A DNA stretch of 16,198 bases from CAYFUR01 sp964346275. GTDB taxonomy: Bacteria; Sumerlaeota; Sumerlaeia; SLMS01. The stretch is from NCBI GenBank assembly GCA_964346275.1, contig CAYFUR010000084.1, positions 1-16,198 of the forward strand. The letters run 5' to 3'. Positions 1 through 7,686 of the stretch are shown piece after piece. The notes beneath the pieces were generated by a model, which saw only the letters and a list, made by a program, of their open reading frames with translations, was not told the DNA's origin and searched no databases. Position 1 is the first letter of the stretch, and every line of letters starts with the position of its first letter. Position numbers and translations under genes: made by a program.

Positions 1-1044
1 CGCTCGCACATGGATTTTTTCCATGAAAACGGCTATACCACGATCACGGCGGACCAGTTTCTTGACTGGCGCCTCAACGATGAACCCCTGCCACCCCGGC
101 CGGTGCTGCTCACCGTCGACGACAATTACATCCTTCTCTACACCTCCATGTATCCAATCCTCCGCGAACGCGGCCAGGTCTTCATCAATTTCGCCATCTC
201 GGACAACGTCGGGGTGAACAATGGTCTGGACCATTGCGACTGGAGCGAGCTGGCCGAGATGGAGGCCACGGGCCACGTCCTCACGGAATCCCACACCCGC
301 ACCCATCCCCACCTGACCGAACTGGGCGATGCCGGGGAATGGTCCCAGCTCCGGGGGGCGCGCACGGTCTTCCAGCAAAAAATGCCCGATGGCCAGTGCA
401 GCTATATCGCCTACCCCTATGGCGACTACGATGAACAGACGATCCGCCAGGCCATCATGGCGGGCTATACGGCGGGTTTTTCCACCAATCCGACGTTAAA
501 TGATCGGGATACGCCGCTCTATGAGATCGGCCGCCTCAGCGGCGACGGCCAGCCGCTCAGCCGCATCCAGGAAATCGTCGGCCATGACAGCCGGCCGCCC
601 GCGCCGCCGGGTGAAGGCTGGACTCTTGACAACGGCACCGCCCATTTCACCTATGAAGCCGGGGCCTGGAACACCGCCCCGCACCCCCAGGCCTATGGCC
701 CCACGGCGGCCTCTCGAGGCGCATCGGGGGGCGCTCACCAGGTTCGCTGGGCCACGGCCCTCCCCGAGCCCGGCGCCTATCGGGTCCATGCCTGGTGGAC
801 TGCCGATCCGGATCACGCCACCAACGCGTCCTACACCATCCGCCACGGCGCGGGAGAAACGGCCGTGGCCGTCGATCAGACCCGAAACGGCAGCCAATGG
901 AACCTTCTCGGGACATACGCTTTCCCCGAGGGCGTGCCCGCGAAAGTCTATCTGGGCGATGACGCCGACGGCATTGTCAGCGCCGATGCAATCTGGATCG
1001 AGCCGGCCAGCGCGGAGTTCGGAAACTCCTTCGTGGTTTACTGA
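1..1044 (+). CDS. Polysaccharide deacetylase (NodB fold) with golvesin-like C-terminal domain, 5' truncated
   Basis: The frame is open to the left edge, and the first ATG (base 10) falls inside the conserved 'F..NGYTTIT' helix-strand, so the real start lies outside the window. Carbohydrate esterase family 4 motifs are visible: TVDD (112-123; catalytic and metal-binding Asp) and HTRTH (292-306; the two metal-binding His), followed by a YPYGDYD motif near 410-430 and 'AGYTAGF'. These predict metal-dependent removal of N- or O-acetyl groups from a polysaccharide. Asn replaces the usual Gly after TVDD. From about base 616 to 1008 a second domain (GWTLDNG ... WNTAPHP ... GAYRVHAWWTA ... SADAIWIEP) resembles the golvesin C-terminal / xanthan-lyase CBD-like domain, which suggests an extracellular protein. 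The signal peptide, if any, is outside the window. Substrate is unknown. The BCCT gene follows after 70 bases with no visible terminator between them. Confidence 0.85.
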   Translation, partial: RSHMDFFHENGYTTITADQFLDWRLNDEPLPPRPVLLTVDDNYILLYTSMYPILRERGQVFINFAISDNVGVNNGLDHCDWSELAEMEATGHVLTESHTRTHPHLTELGDAGEWSQLRGARTVFQQKMPDGQCSYIAYPYGDYDEQTIRQAIMAGYTAGFSTNPTLNDRDTPLYEIGRLSGDGQPLSRIQEIVGHDSRPPAPPGEGWTLDNGTAHFTYEAGAWNTAPHPQAYGPTAASRGASGGAHQVRWATALPEPGAYRVHAWWTADPDHATNASYTIRHGAGETAVAVDQTRNGSQWNLLGTYAFPEGVPAKVYLGDDADGIVSADAIWIEPASAEFGNSFVVY

Positions 1045-1106
1045 TTTTGCTGGGATTAGGCGCCTCCGCCTTCCCAGGTTGAGCCTTGGCCGGGCTTCTG
1101 CTACTT

Positions 1107-1114
1107 AAGGAGGT
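1107..1114 (+). promoter_or_regulatory. Strong Shine-Dalgarno unusually close to the BCCT start
   Basis: AAGGAGGT lies directly against ATG 1115, leaving one base between GGAGG and the start codon instead of the usual 5 to 9. An in-frame TAA at 1106-1108 excludes an upstream start. The next in-frame ATG (1181) has no Shine-Dalgarno, so 1115 is still the best start. The geometry should make initiation inefficient. Confidence 0.5.
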
Positions 1115-2707
1115 ATGGGCGACCAAGGCACACAGCAGCCAGTCAGGCCCGCATCCTTCTGGCGCCGCCTCACCTCTCACATGCAGCCGACGACCTTTTT
1201 CGGGTCGGCGGCCTTCGTTGTCCTCTTTGTCCTTTACTGTGCCGTTTTCTCGGACTTTGCGAAGATCTTCTTCCAGGAAATCCAAAGCCGCCTGACCACC
1301 AGTTTCGGCTGGTTCTACATCCTCTCGGCCACCATGATGCTCGGCTTTGTGGTCTGGCTGCTCCTCAGCCGTTACGGATCAATTCGCCTGGGGCCGCCGG
1401 ATGCCACGCCCGAATTCAGCTACTTCACCTGGTTTGCCATGATGCTTGCCGCGGGCATGGGCATCGGCGTGGTTTTCTATGGCGTGGCCGAGCCAATCCA
1501 GCATTACGCCAACCCGCCCATGGCCGAGGCGGAGACTCCCGAAGCCCTTCGCGAATCCATGGCCATCACATTTTTCCACTGGGGATTCCATCCCTGGGCG
1601 ATCTACAGCGCCATTGCCCTGCCCCTGGCCTTCTTCCACTTCCGCCACAAACTCCCTCTGGCGCCGCGATCCCTCCTCTATCCGCTCATCGGCGATCGGA
1701 TATACGGCTTTCGCGGCCACGCGGTCGATATCCTCTGCACTGTGGGAACGCTTTTTGGCGTGGCCACTTCCCTCGGACTCGGATCCAAACAAATCAACGC
1801 CGGCCTGCAACGGATTGCCGATGTTGAAATCAGCACCGATGTTCAACTGATTCTCATCGTTGTGATCACCGGCGCGGCCACGATCTCCGTGGTCACGGGG
1901 CTCAAGGCCGGTATCCGGCGTCTCAGCCAGATGAATATCATACTCGCCGCCTTCATTATGGTTTTTGTCTTTTTGGTCGGGCCGTCTCTTTATTCACTCG
2001 ATCTTTTTGTCACCAGCATCGGCAGCTATCTCGAGCGCCTTCCCTTTCTCAGCTTCCACGTCAATCCCGGCAGCCAGGACGGATGGCAGAGCAGTTGGAC
2101 GCTTTTCTACTGGTCCTGGTGGATCTCCTGGTCGCCGTTCGTCGGCGTGTTCACCGCGCGCATTTCCCGGGGGCGGACGATTCGCGAGTATATCACGGCG
2201 GCGCTTCTCGTCCCATCCGTCATGGGTTTTCTTTGGTTTTCCGTTTTGGGAGGAACCGCCCTGCACCAGCAAATCACCGAGGGCGTCGACCTCGCCTCGG
2301 TGGTTGCGCAAGAACCCGCGCTCTCCCTCTACACGGTCCTCGATCGCTTGCCACTCTCCTCCATCATGGCGGTGCTGGCGACGCTGCTGATCGTTATCTT
2401 TTTCGTGACATCTTCCGACTCGGGATCATTTGTCGATGACATGGTAACCAGCGGCGGTGATCCGAATCCACCGCGAGCCCAACGCGTATTCTGGGCGCTG
2501 TCCGAAGGCGCCGTCGCCGCGTCCCTTCTCCTCGCCGGAGGACTCCAGGCCCTGCGCACCGCCTCGCTCACCACCGGGCTTCCCATGGCCGTCTTTCTTC
2601 TCGTGGCCTGCTGGGGCATGGCAAAAGGGGTCCAGCGTGATTACGCCGCCGAGGGGCTGCCAACTCTCGAGAAACTGAAAGGCGAGCGGGAAAACCCTGA
2701 CGAATGA
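1115..2707 (+). CDS. BCCT-family betaine/choline/carnitine transporter
   Basis: A 530-residue inner-membrane protein with about 12 hydrophobic segments, the normal size for the BCCT family, which imports quaternary-ammonium osmolytes such as glycine betaine or choline. The family signatures are intact: AGMGIGVVFYGVAEP at residues 113-127 (the GMGIG form is typical of Na+-coupled members such as BetP) and FYWSWWISWSPFVGVFTARISRGR starting near residue 331. The latter holds the Trp residues (335, 336, 339) that line the substrate site in BetP. A DSGSFVDDMVTSGG motif lies near residue 435. The tails are short (about 25 residues before TM1, about 25 after the last TM), so a long osmosensing tail of the BetP type is absent and stress regulation is more likely transcriptional. 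The exact substrate cannot be read from the sequence. It lies 70 bases after the deacetylase gene and converges with the operon ending at 2835. Confidence 0.92.
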   Translation: MGDQGTQQPVRPASFWRRLTSHMQPTTFFGSAAFVVLFVLYCAVFSDFAKIFFQEIQSRLTTSFGWFYILSATMMLGFVVWLLLSRYGSIRLGPPDATPEFSYFTWFAMMLAAGMGIGVVFYGVAEPIQHYANPPMAEAETPEALRESMAITFFHWGFHPWAIYSAIALPLAFFHFRHKLPLAPRSLLYPLIGDRIYGFRGHAVDILCTVGTLFGVATSLGLGSKQINAGLQRIADVEISTDVQLILIVVITGAATISVVTGLKAGIRRLSQMNIILAAFIMVFVFLVGPSLYSLDLFVTSIGSYLERLPFLSFHVNPGSQDGWQSSWTLFYWSWWISWSPFVGVFTARISRGRTIREYITAALLVPSVMGFLWFSVLGGTALHQQITEGVDLASVVAQEPALSLYTVLDRLPLSSIMAVLATLLIVIFFVTSSDSGSFVDDMVTSGGDPNPPRAQRVFWALSEGAVAASLLLAGGLQALRTASLTTGLPMAVFLLVACWGMAKGVQRDYAAEGLPTLEKLKGERENPDE

Positions 2708-2718
2708 GGCGGTAACGC

Positions 2719-2756
2719 ATCCTTCGTCGTCATCATCTTCCTCGTCCTCATGATCG
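2719..2756 (+). other. TCN-repeat tract after BCCT gene; possible Rho-utilisation-like site
   Basis: Twelve bases past the BCCT stop, about 38 bases consist almost entirely of TCN triplets (TCGTCGTCATCATCTTC and onward). On the + strand RNA this is a C/U-rich, G-poor, probably unstructured run with regularly spaced YC dinucleotides, the type of sequence bound by Rho. No hairpin with a U-run is present after the gene. A related tract lies after the AGCS gene at 14844-14880. The function is inferred. Confidence 0.3.
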
Positions 2757-2784
2757 AAATACGAAACGGAGTTGCCCGGCCAGC

Positions 2785-2816
2785 GCGCAGCGGAAAACAT
2801 CGTCCGCAACATGCGC
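2785..2816. other. Imperfect inverted repeat between convergent genes
   Basis: GCGGA (2790-2794) pairs with TCCGC (2803-2807), and an outer GCGC/GCGC pair (2785-2788, 2813-2816) extends it with internal mismatches. It lies between two convergent genes and could help 3'-end formation on either strand. Neither side has a U-tract, so it is not a canonical intrinsic terminator. Confidence 0.25.
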
Positions 2817-2834
2817 AGGAATTCAGAAATTTGT

Positions 2835-4295
2835 TCAGCCTTCTACTTTTCCACTTTTCTCCAGGCTATCCGCTTCTTCATCCAGAACCAGCTGATTGTG
2901 CTCGTGAAAGAAAAGCGCCAGGCGAACCAGCACCAGCGGGAGAAAATGCGACATCAATCGGCTGGTCGACGTGTTCAGGTGAAAAACCAGGTTCAGCGGC
3001 GACATCATATATGTAAAAAAATAAGCTCCTGCCCAGAGAATAATCACAGAATCCAGCCAGAAATCCCGCCGCTTGAACCAGCCCGGGATCGCCAGGAATA
3101 GCATGACGGCGTAGGCAATCCAGTAAGCATTCCATTTCCGGATGAAAAAGATTTCCGTGACCGCTTTATCCGTAATCATCGGGATGCGTTGGTGAATTTG
3201 CGACATAAACGCGATGTTAAATTGCGAAGCATAATCTTCATCATAGAAGTTGGGCAATTGCCGCTGAATCAAAAACCAGGGGAGAGCGAGCAGTATGGAG
3301 GCTGCGAGAATCAGCGCCGGCACAGCGAGAGAACGCAGGTGATTCTTTACATGGCCGAAGAGGGCATAAAGCACATTCGCACCAAACAGCGCCGCCACGA
3401 TCACGATCCCCTCCTGCTTCGTCATGAGGCACAGCCCGCTAAAAACCACCGCGATGATCCATTGCCAGCGCCTTCTTTCGCGCCACCAGAGGAGGTTCAT
3501 CGTGGCGGCGACCATCGCGAGAAAAGAGAGCGGAATATCAACCGCTCCGGAATTCAGGGCCCCTCCGTCCACCTCGTACCAGTCATCGCGAAAGGGCGTG
3601 GCACAGTATAACAGCGGGATGAGAACTGAAAGAAACTTGCCCCCGCCAAAGCGCCGCAAGATCCCGTAAAAGAAAAGCACCTGAAACAGAAAAAACGTGG
3701 AAAATAAAAAGCGGACCTTGCGCTCGGCCACTTCGCCGAAAAGTGAATAAATGGAATATTCCGCAAATGGCACGAGTAACGGATAATTCCGATGATAATG
3801 AATACGATAAGGATCGAGGAAGGCGTCATTGAAGATCGTGTGTTCGTGGAGAAGAATCGTCGCCTTGTAGCTCCAAATGGCGCGCCCGTCGTAACTGGTG
3901 AAGGGGTAGCTCGCCGCATTCGTATAAAGGAGTGCCAGGAAGAAAATTCCCAGGCAGATAATGATCCAGTAGACGCCGCGAAATTTCTTTAATCCGGGAG
4001 TCTGAATAAATTCAAACCCTGGAAATTCTTCGGGTATTCCTTTTCCCCCATACCAAAGGCCGGCCGCTGCAATGAACAGGAGAAACAAGGCCGCCGGCAG
4101 CAGATATATCCGGCCGAATATGAAAAGGAACAGCAAATAGACGAGGCATTGCGCCCCCAGGCCGAGGCCAAAGGAAATCGGCAGCCAAAGTTCGGCCCGC
4201 ATCGGTTCGGCACGCCGCATGATGAATTGCAGGATGCCGAATCCGACAAGAAGGACCGCGGCAAAATAAAGGAAGAGAATCGTCCAGCCCAGCAT
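2835..4295 (-). CDS. Polytopic membrane glycosyltransferase, GT-C superfamily (ArnT/PMT-like)
   Basis: A 486-residue integral membrane protein with about 10 to 12 hydrophobic segments. After the third or fourth hydrophobic segment comes an extracytoplasmic loop with SYDGRAIWSYKA (Asp136) and HYHRNYPLLVP (167-177). This matches the GT-C arrangement, in which an early-loop Asp acts at the catalytic site and the enzyme transfers a sugar from a polyprenyl-phosphate donor to a lipid, protein or glycan acceptor outside the membrane. A second soluble stretch (TPFRDDWYEVDGGALN, near residues 235-250) is also typical. The ATG (4293-4295) directly abuts the TAA of the upstream gene (4296-4298), so translation is probably coupled. 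Base composition is more AT-rich than in the transporter and sirtuin genes. The family assignment rests on topology and loop motifs; donor and acceptor are unknown. Confidence 0.7.
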   Translation of the reverse strand: MLGWTILFLYFAAVLLVGFGILQFIMRRAEPMRAELWLPISFGLGLGAQCLVYLLFLFIFGRIYLLPAALFLLFIAAAGLWYGGKGIPEEFPGFEFIQTPGLKKFRGVYWIIICLGIFFLALLYTNAASYPFTSYDGRAIWSYKATILLHEHTIFNDAFLDPYRIHYHRNYPLLVPFAEYSIYSLFGEVAERKVRFLFSTFFLFQVLFFYGILRRFGGGKFLSVLIPLLYCATPFRDDWYEVDGGALNSGAVDIPLSFLAMVAATMNLLWWRERRRWQWIIAVVFSGLCLMTKQEGIVIVAALFGANVLYALFGHVKNHLRSLAVPALILAASILLALPWFLIQRQLPNFYDEDYASQFNIAFMSQIHQRIPMITDKAVTEIFFIRKWNAYWIAYAVMLFLAIPGWFKRRDFWLDSVIILWAGAYFFTYMMSPLNLVFHLNTSTSRLMSHFLPLVLVRLALFFHEHNQLVLDEEADSLEKSGKVEG

Positions 4296-5057
4296 TTACC
4301 CCCCGATCCTTCTCAGCCAGCTTCGGTCGGGCCGCGCCGCGTCATAGTATAAAACCCACTGAATATCCCGTTCCTCGATCATCTGCTGGAGATTCTCCTG
4401 CACATCCGGATCGGCAAGCGGTTCCGCAACGTAGTTCAGGCGCGGATTCAAAGGATCATTGGATGGGCGCAATGGATCTTCCGTCTCATGCCAGGTCCAG
4501 CTTTTTCCGATCGCTTTGTTCAGGAGCAGCTGCAGTTCGGGCAGCGCATAGACACGCCGGGGATAGAGCAGCGCGCTCATGATGTGGCCGCGCTGATCGC
4601 CAATATAAGCAATGCCATCTCCCTCGGGGACTGTTTCCTTTAACTCCGCGACCAGGCTGGTCTGGGGATACCACAGATTGTATTCCGCGATGTCCCTGGC
4701 GATTTCTTCGTCCGACGCATCGTCAAAGGAAATTCGGGTGATAATAATCGCTTGAACGGCTTTATAGAAATTCACGTTGATGAGTACCCAAAGGAACGTC
4801 ACCAGAGCGGCTCCCGAGAGCAAGAGAACAACGCCGTTCATCGGGGAAAGATGCCTGAGCCGCCGCCAGGGAATCAGGGTTCCGATACGGATAAGAATTA
4901 AATAGCCGAGAATCTCAAACGCATATTCCAGCGGATTATACCCTTCATAATAAATGGTGTAGGCATTCAATGTGATCACCGCGATCACAAGAAAGTTCAA
5001 ACCGATCAGGGCATCCAATCCAATGGCGATTCGGCAGTGCCACCTTGTGCTGATCAT
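4296..5057 (-). CDS. Membrane protein of unknown function, partner of the GT-C gene
   Basis: 253 residues. Three hydrophobic helices are visible at about 12-34, 45-62 and 75-97, followed by a soluble C-terminal domain (about 105-253). The segment GDGIAYIGDQRG..SALLYPRRVYALPEL (147-174) resembles a short alpha/beta module found in soluble parts of surface-polysaccharide membrane proteins; this is pattern recognition, not a family call. The start overlaps the stop of the HEAT gene by four bases (ATGA, 5054-5057), and an AGGAGG lies about 10 bases upstream of the ATG. The stop abuts the GT-C start. This packing implies a stoichiometric or functional partnership, perhaps as an accessory subunit of the glycosyltransferase. 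No enzyme motif is recognised. Confidence 0.7.
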   Translation of the reverse strand: MISTRWHCRIAIGLDALIGLNFLVIAVITLNAYTIYYEGYNPLEYAFEILGYLILIRIGTLIPWRRLRHLSPMNGVVLLLSGAALVTFLWVLINVNFYKAVQAIIITRISFDDASDEEIARDIAEYNLWYPQTSLVAELKETVPEGDGIAYIGDQRGHIMSALLYPRRVYALPELQLLLNKAIGKSWTWHETEDPLRPSNDPLNPRLNYVAEPLADPDVQENLQQMIEERDIQWVLYYDAARPDRSWLRRIGG

Positions 5058-5662
5058 GGCGCCCCACCCTCCTGTGGAAGCATCACAGACGTTCCTTCCA
5101 CCATTTCACGTCCCTCTGGATACATGACCGCCTGGCTGTAAATAACGTGTCCAAGACGCGTAAAGATCGGTTTGCCGAGGCTATAGAATACAACTTCGTG
5201 ATTCAGCGATTGCCGCATGGATTCCAATTCTTCCCGGGCCGCTTCCTGAATCTCCGGATCCGGACTCTCCAGGTATTGCTCCAAAATGGGAATCACTTGC
5301 GGAAAGTGAATGTCCCCGATGACTGCGATGACTTCCTTCCGCAGCTCCGGCCGCTCCTCATACGCGCGTTGCAGCGTTTCGAGGGAAAGAGGGCTCTCCG
5401 TATCGTCAATGACCTCCAGCGCTTCCTCCGCCACATCCTCGTCCGGATCGAAGACAGCCTCATGAACTTTTTCGAGCAATGAGGGGCGGCGCACCTCCGC
5501 CAGCCATTCCAGCGCCACCTCGCGCACCTCCGGATCGGGGTGTTCCAAATCGGCAAGCAGCTTCTCGTCCGTCGGCGCTGCCCCAAAGTTCAGCAGCACC
5601 GCGGCCAGGCCCATGGGGACCAGGAGCGGAAGTATGAAATGCAGCGGCCAGGTCTTCGGCAT
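5054..5662 (-). CDS. Membrane-anchored HEAT-repeat protein
   Basis: From ATG 5662 (MPKTWPLHF) the product is 202 residues. One N-terminal hydrophobic helix (about 5-28) acts as an anchor or uncleaved signal. Three to four HEAT/ARM-type helical repeats follow (LEHPDPEVREVALEWLAEV; VFDPDEDVAEEALEVIDD; YLESPDPEIQEAAREELESM). The characteristic D-P-[DE]-[EP]-[VI] turns are clear. The last ~50 residues are non-repetitive. HEAT repeats are protein-binding scaffolds. The frame is open up to 5803, but that longer start would lie inside the terminator of the preceding gene and hide the membrane helix, so 5662 is preferred despite a weak Shine-Dalgarno. It is the first gene of the three-gene set that also encodes the GT-C enzyme. 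A scaffold role for that enzyme is inference. Confidence 0.72.
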   Translation of the reverse strand: MPKTWPLHFILPLLVPMGLAAVLLNFGAAPTDEKLLADLEHPDPEVREVALEWLAEVRRPSLLEKVHEAVFDPDEDVAEEALEVIDDTESPLSLETLQRAYEERPELRKEVIAVIGDIHFPQVIPILEQYLESPDPEIQEAAREELESMRQSLNHEVVFYSLGKPIFTRLGHVIYSQAVMYPEGREMVEGTSVMLPQEGGAP

Positions 5663-5700
5663 GTGCGGGGCTCTTACCGTCTCTCCAGGAATGCGAGTCT

Positions 5701-5729
5701 GCTTTACGTCCCAACTCACTGTAAGACAA
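5701..5729 (-). promoter_or_regulatory. Weak candidate promoter for the HEAT/GT-C operon
   Basis: On the minus strand TTGTCT (5724-5729) is followed after 17 bases by TAAAGC (5701-5706). It lies between the upstream terminator and ATG 5662, where a promoter is needed. The match to consensus is modest, so only its position supports it. Confidence 0.25.
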
Positions 5730-5746
5730 GAAAAGACTCCGAGCGG

Positions 5747-5785
5747 AAAGAAAAAAGCAGGGCGGCTTACCCGCGGCCGCCCTGC
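5747..5785 (-). terminator. Intrinsic terminator of the CBM-like gene
   Basis: A perfect 10-bp stem, GCAGGGCGGC (5757-5766) and GCCGCCCTGC (5776-5785), encloses a 9-base loop. On the minus strand it is followed directly by TTTTTTCTTT (5756-5747). It lies 26 bases past the stop of the 5812-6909 gene, so that gene is its own transcription unit and the HEAT operon needs its own promoter. Confidence 0.9.
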
Positions 5786-5811
5786 AACCTTCTCGCGCCT
5801 CATGGGCGTTT

Positions 5812-6909
5812 TTAATTCAGCTTTCTCGCCTCAACCTTCTCGAGGATCAGGCTGATATTGGGGATGTCGTTGGTCTGCGGAATGTAGAGGTAATCAAAGG
5901 AAGCGTTCAGCCTCTGGCCCGGCACGTCGTGATTCGCGTGATAGGTGATCTTGTATTCCTTCGTCTCTCCGCTGACCGGCATCGGGTGTCCGTTGCCGCT
6001 CGACTCGATATGCGTCATGGTGCCCACCTGGAACGCCGAGTTATTCAGGCGCAGGCGGAATCCCGGCACTTGGTCCCGTTCGCTCGCCGCCGCCGAAGAG
6101 GTCACCCAGAAAGTCACCTCCCAAAGATCGCCCGCAGTGAGTTCCACATCGGGAATGGGACCCGTCCAGAAACCGAAAATCGTTTCGCTGGAAGGGGTGC
6201 CCCCCATCACCAGCCCGCGGGCGTCCTGGTTGAACTGCGGCGCCGCCAGGGGAGGACCGGAAACCGGGACAAAGCCGTGGGGTTCGCTGCTCGTAAAGTC
6301 GTGTCCGCGCAGATCGCGCGGCGATTCCGGCCGGGAGAGATCCAGCGCGTCGTCAACGCCATCGAGGAAAAGGTGCAGCCGGTCGATCATCATGCCGTTC
6401 GAGCGGCCGGAAAACTGGATCACGTGGTCGCCGGCGGGGAAGGTGAGCGTAGCTTGGGGCTGATTGTTGTGACTGAAGTCATATCGGCTGTCCCAGTCCC
6501 AGATACCAATCTGGCCCGGCCCCTGATTCGAGAAAAGCTTGCGCCAGGCGCCATCCCCTTCGCTCGCCAGCTTCACCCACACGTCGTTATCCGCATCGGC
6601 CGCTTCGCCGTTGTGCTGGCTATACATCTTCACGTTGTATTCGCCGGGATTTGTCACGCGGATGGGGAATTCGATCAGGCCCCGCCCTGCCTCGAAAAAC
6701 AGGTCTGGGCCTTCCCAGCGCAGATAACCGTCGCCATGCCAGCCTCCGCGCTGGGTGCGCAGCTCCCAGTCCGTTCCGGAAAAATCCGTGTTTTCAAACT
6801 CCATGATGATCAGGCCGCCTTCCTCGCGGAAGGGTCCCTGCGCCAGCGTGTCAACTGCCGTGCCCGCCACAGCCACGGAGAGGGATAAAGCCAGTAGTCC
6901 GAATCGCAT
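5812..6909 (-). CDS. Secreted protein with N-terminal CBM-like beta-sandwich, unknown function
   Basis: 365 residues. The N-terminus (MRFGLLALSLSVAVAGTAVDTLAQG) is a Sec-type signal peptide. Residues about 33-183 look like a CBM6/35-type jelly roll: FENTDFSGTDWELRT, GWHGDGYLRW, GLIEFPIRVTNPGEYNVKMYS, NDVWVKL, and a closing FPAGDHVIQFSGRSNGMMIDRLHLF. The 'GdGYLrW ... pGeYnvk ... GRSnGmmiDrl' pattern is typical of carbohydrate-binding or adhesion domains in large environmental secretomes. Residues about 205-365 form a second beta-rich region (FWTGPIPDVELTAGDLWEVTFWVTSS...) that I do not recognise. No catalytic motif was seen. AAGGA lies just upstream of ATG 6909 and a candidate promoter is at 6950-6979; a strong terminator follows the gene. 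It probably binds a glycan at the cell surface or outside the cell, which is inference. Confidence 0.75.
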   Translation of the reverse strand: MRFGLLALSLSVAVAGTAVDTLAQGPFREEGGLIIMEFENTDFSGTDWELRTQRGGWHGDGYLRWEGPDLFFEAGRGLIEFPIRVTNPGEYNVKMYSQHNGEAADADNDVWVKLASEGDGAWRKLFSNQGPGQIGIWDWDSRYDFSHNNQPQATLTFPAGDHVIQFSGRSNGMMIDRLHLFLDGVDDALDLSRPESPRDLRGHDFTSSEPHGFVPVSGPPLAAPQFNQDARGLVMGGTPSSETIFGFWTGPIPDVELTAGDLWEVTFWVTSSAAASERDQVPGFRLRLNNSAFQVGTMTHIESSGNGHPMPVSGETKEYKITYHANHDVPGQRLNASFDYLYIPQTNDIPNISLILEKVEARKLN

Positions 6910-6949
6910 AGTCCTTGGTTCCTATTGAAAGAGAGTCTCAAGAGAGGGA

Positions 6950-6979
6950 GATATCGAAATCCACCCCCGAGACTGTCAA
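6950..6979 (-). promoter_or_regulatory. Candidate sigma-70-type promoter of the CBM-like gene
   Basis: On the minus strand a perfect TTGACA (6974-6979) is followed after 18 bases by GATATC (6950-6955), about 40 bases before ATG 6909. The -35 box is exact and the -10 box is a partial match. Confidence 0.45.
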
Positions 6980-7545
6980 GCTCATTCGGAAACAGAATTT
7001 CGCCGCGAAAGCCCATGGCCGACCCTTTCAGCGGAATCCTCGCGCTCTTTGCCGCTGGGCTCACCGTGGCCTGCTGGGCGAAGGCGGATCCTTGAAAATT
7101 CCTGGCGAGGTTCCAGGAGAGGGCAAAATGGAGTCCAAATGCACGCGGATCAGTGAGTGCAAGATGCCTGCGTTTCTGACGCATACGGCCAGGAATGAAG
7201 AAAACCCCTCCAAAGGATTCAAAGCCCTTCGCCTTGCCTGATGATCCTGATGTCCCCATGGAGCCCGCCGGCTTCGTTCCCAGGCAGTGTTGCCTCACCT
7301 TCATGGCCGAAGAGCAAAGATATCCAATATTGTTAATGTATGAAAATAATATTCGCCCGTCGATTTGTATACTTCTCGAAGTCATTTCGTTCCTCTCGGG
7401 TTCGCATCAATGGGGAAGAACCGTTTGCAACATTGGAGTCCAGCAAAACCAGGACTTTTACCAGTTTTCCAAAGAATGGGCCCGCGCCGGGCCAACATTG
7501 CATGCATGGTTAGCGGAAGCGGTGGTACGACGGGTCGGGTGCTGC

Positions 7546-7572
7546 TTAACATTGACACCACAAGTATATAAT
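7546..7572 (+). promoter_or_regulatory. Candidate promoter of the dual-peptidase gene
   Basis: A perfect TATAAT (7567-7572) within TATATAATATAAAT is preceded by TTAACA (7546-7551, spacing 15) and an overlapping TTGACA (7552-7557), which would pair with the downstream ATAAAT (spacing 15). Spacing is short for either pair. The boxes lie in an AT-rich pocket about 115 bases before ATG 7687. Confidence 0.4.
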
Positions 7573-7686
7573 ATAAATTGGAGAGTATCCCTGAAGAGGA
7601 AAAGACCCTGCCGCGGATCCGGGGGGCGCATCGGGGTTTCTTTCCGCAGGTCATTTCATTCGTCGTGCGCTGCCCTGGAGAGTGTC

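Larger units (their letters stand above)
6910..7686. other. Divergent intergenic region, 777 bases
   Basis: This region separates the divergently transcribed CBM-like and dual-peptidase genes. It holds a candidate promoter on each strand (6950-6979 minus, 7546-7572 plus) and an AT-rich patch near 7318-7355 with two AATATT palindromes. A frame that reads into the peptidase gene is open from ATG 7195, but its 164 codons look random (Cys, Trp and Arg rich) and precede an obvious signal peptide. I see no gene, RNA gene or mobile element here. Confidence 0.5.

Noticed and set aside
2426..2812. Minus-strand frame with an acidic DHEDEEDDDDEG run
   Set aside because: It overlaps the end of the BCCT gene in antisense. 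The acidic run is just the complement of the TCN tract.
6810..7385. Minus-strand frame of 191 codons covering the start of the CBM-like gene
   Set aside because: It overlaps the well-supported signal-peptide gene in another frame and has no recognisable protein features.
7195..7686. 164-codon N-terminal extension of the dual peptidase
   Set aside because: The frame is open, but the composition looks random, it crosses the best candidate promoter, and it would bury an obvious signal peptide that has its own Shine-Dalgarno at 7687.
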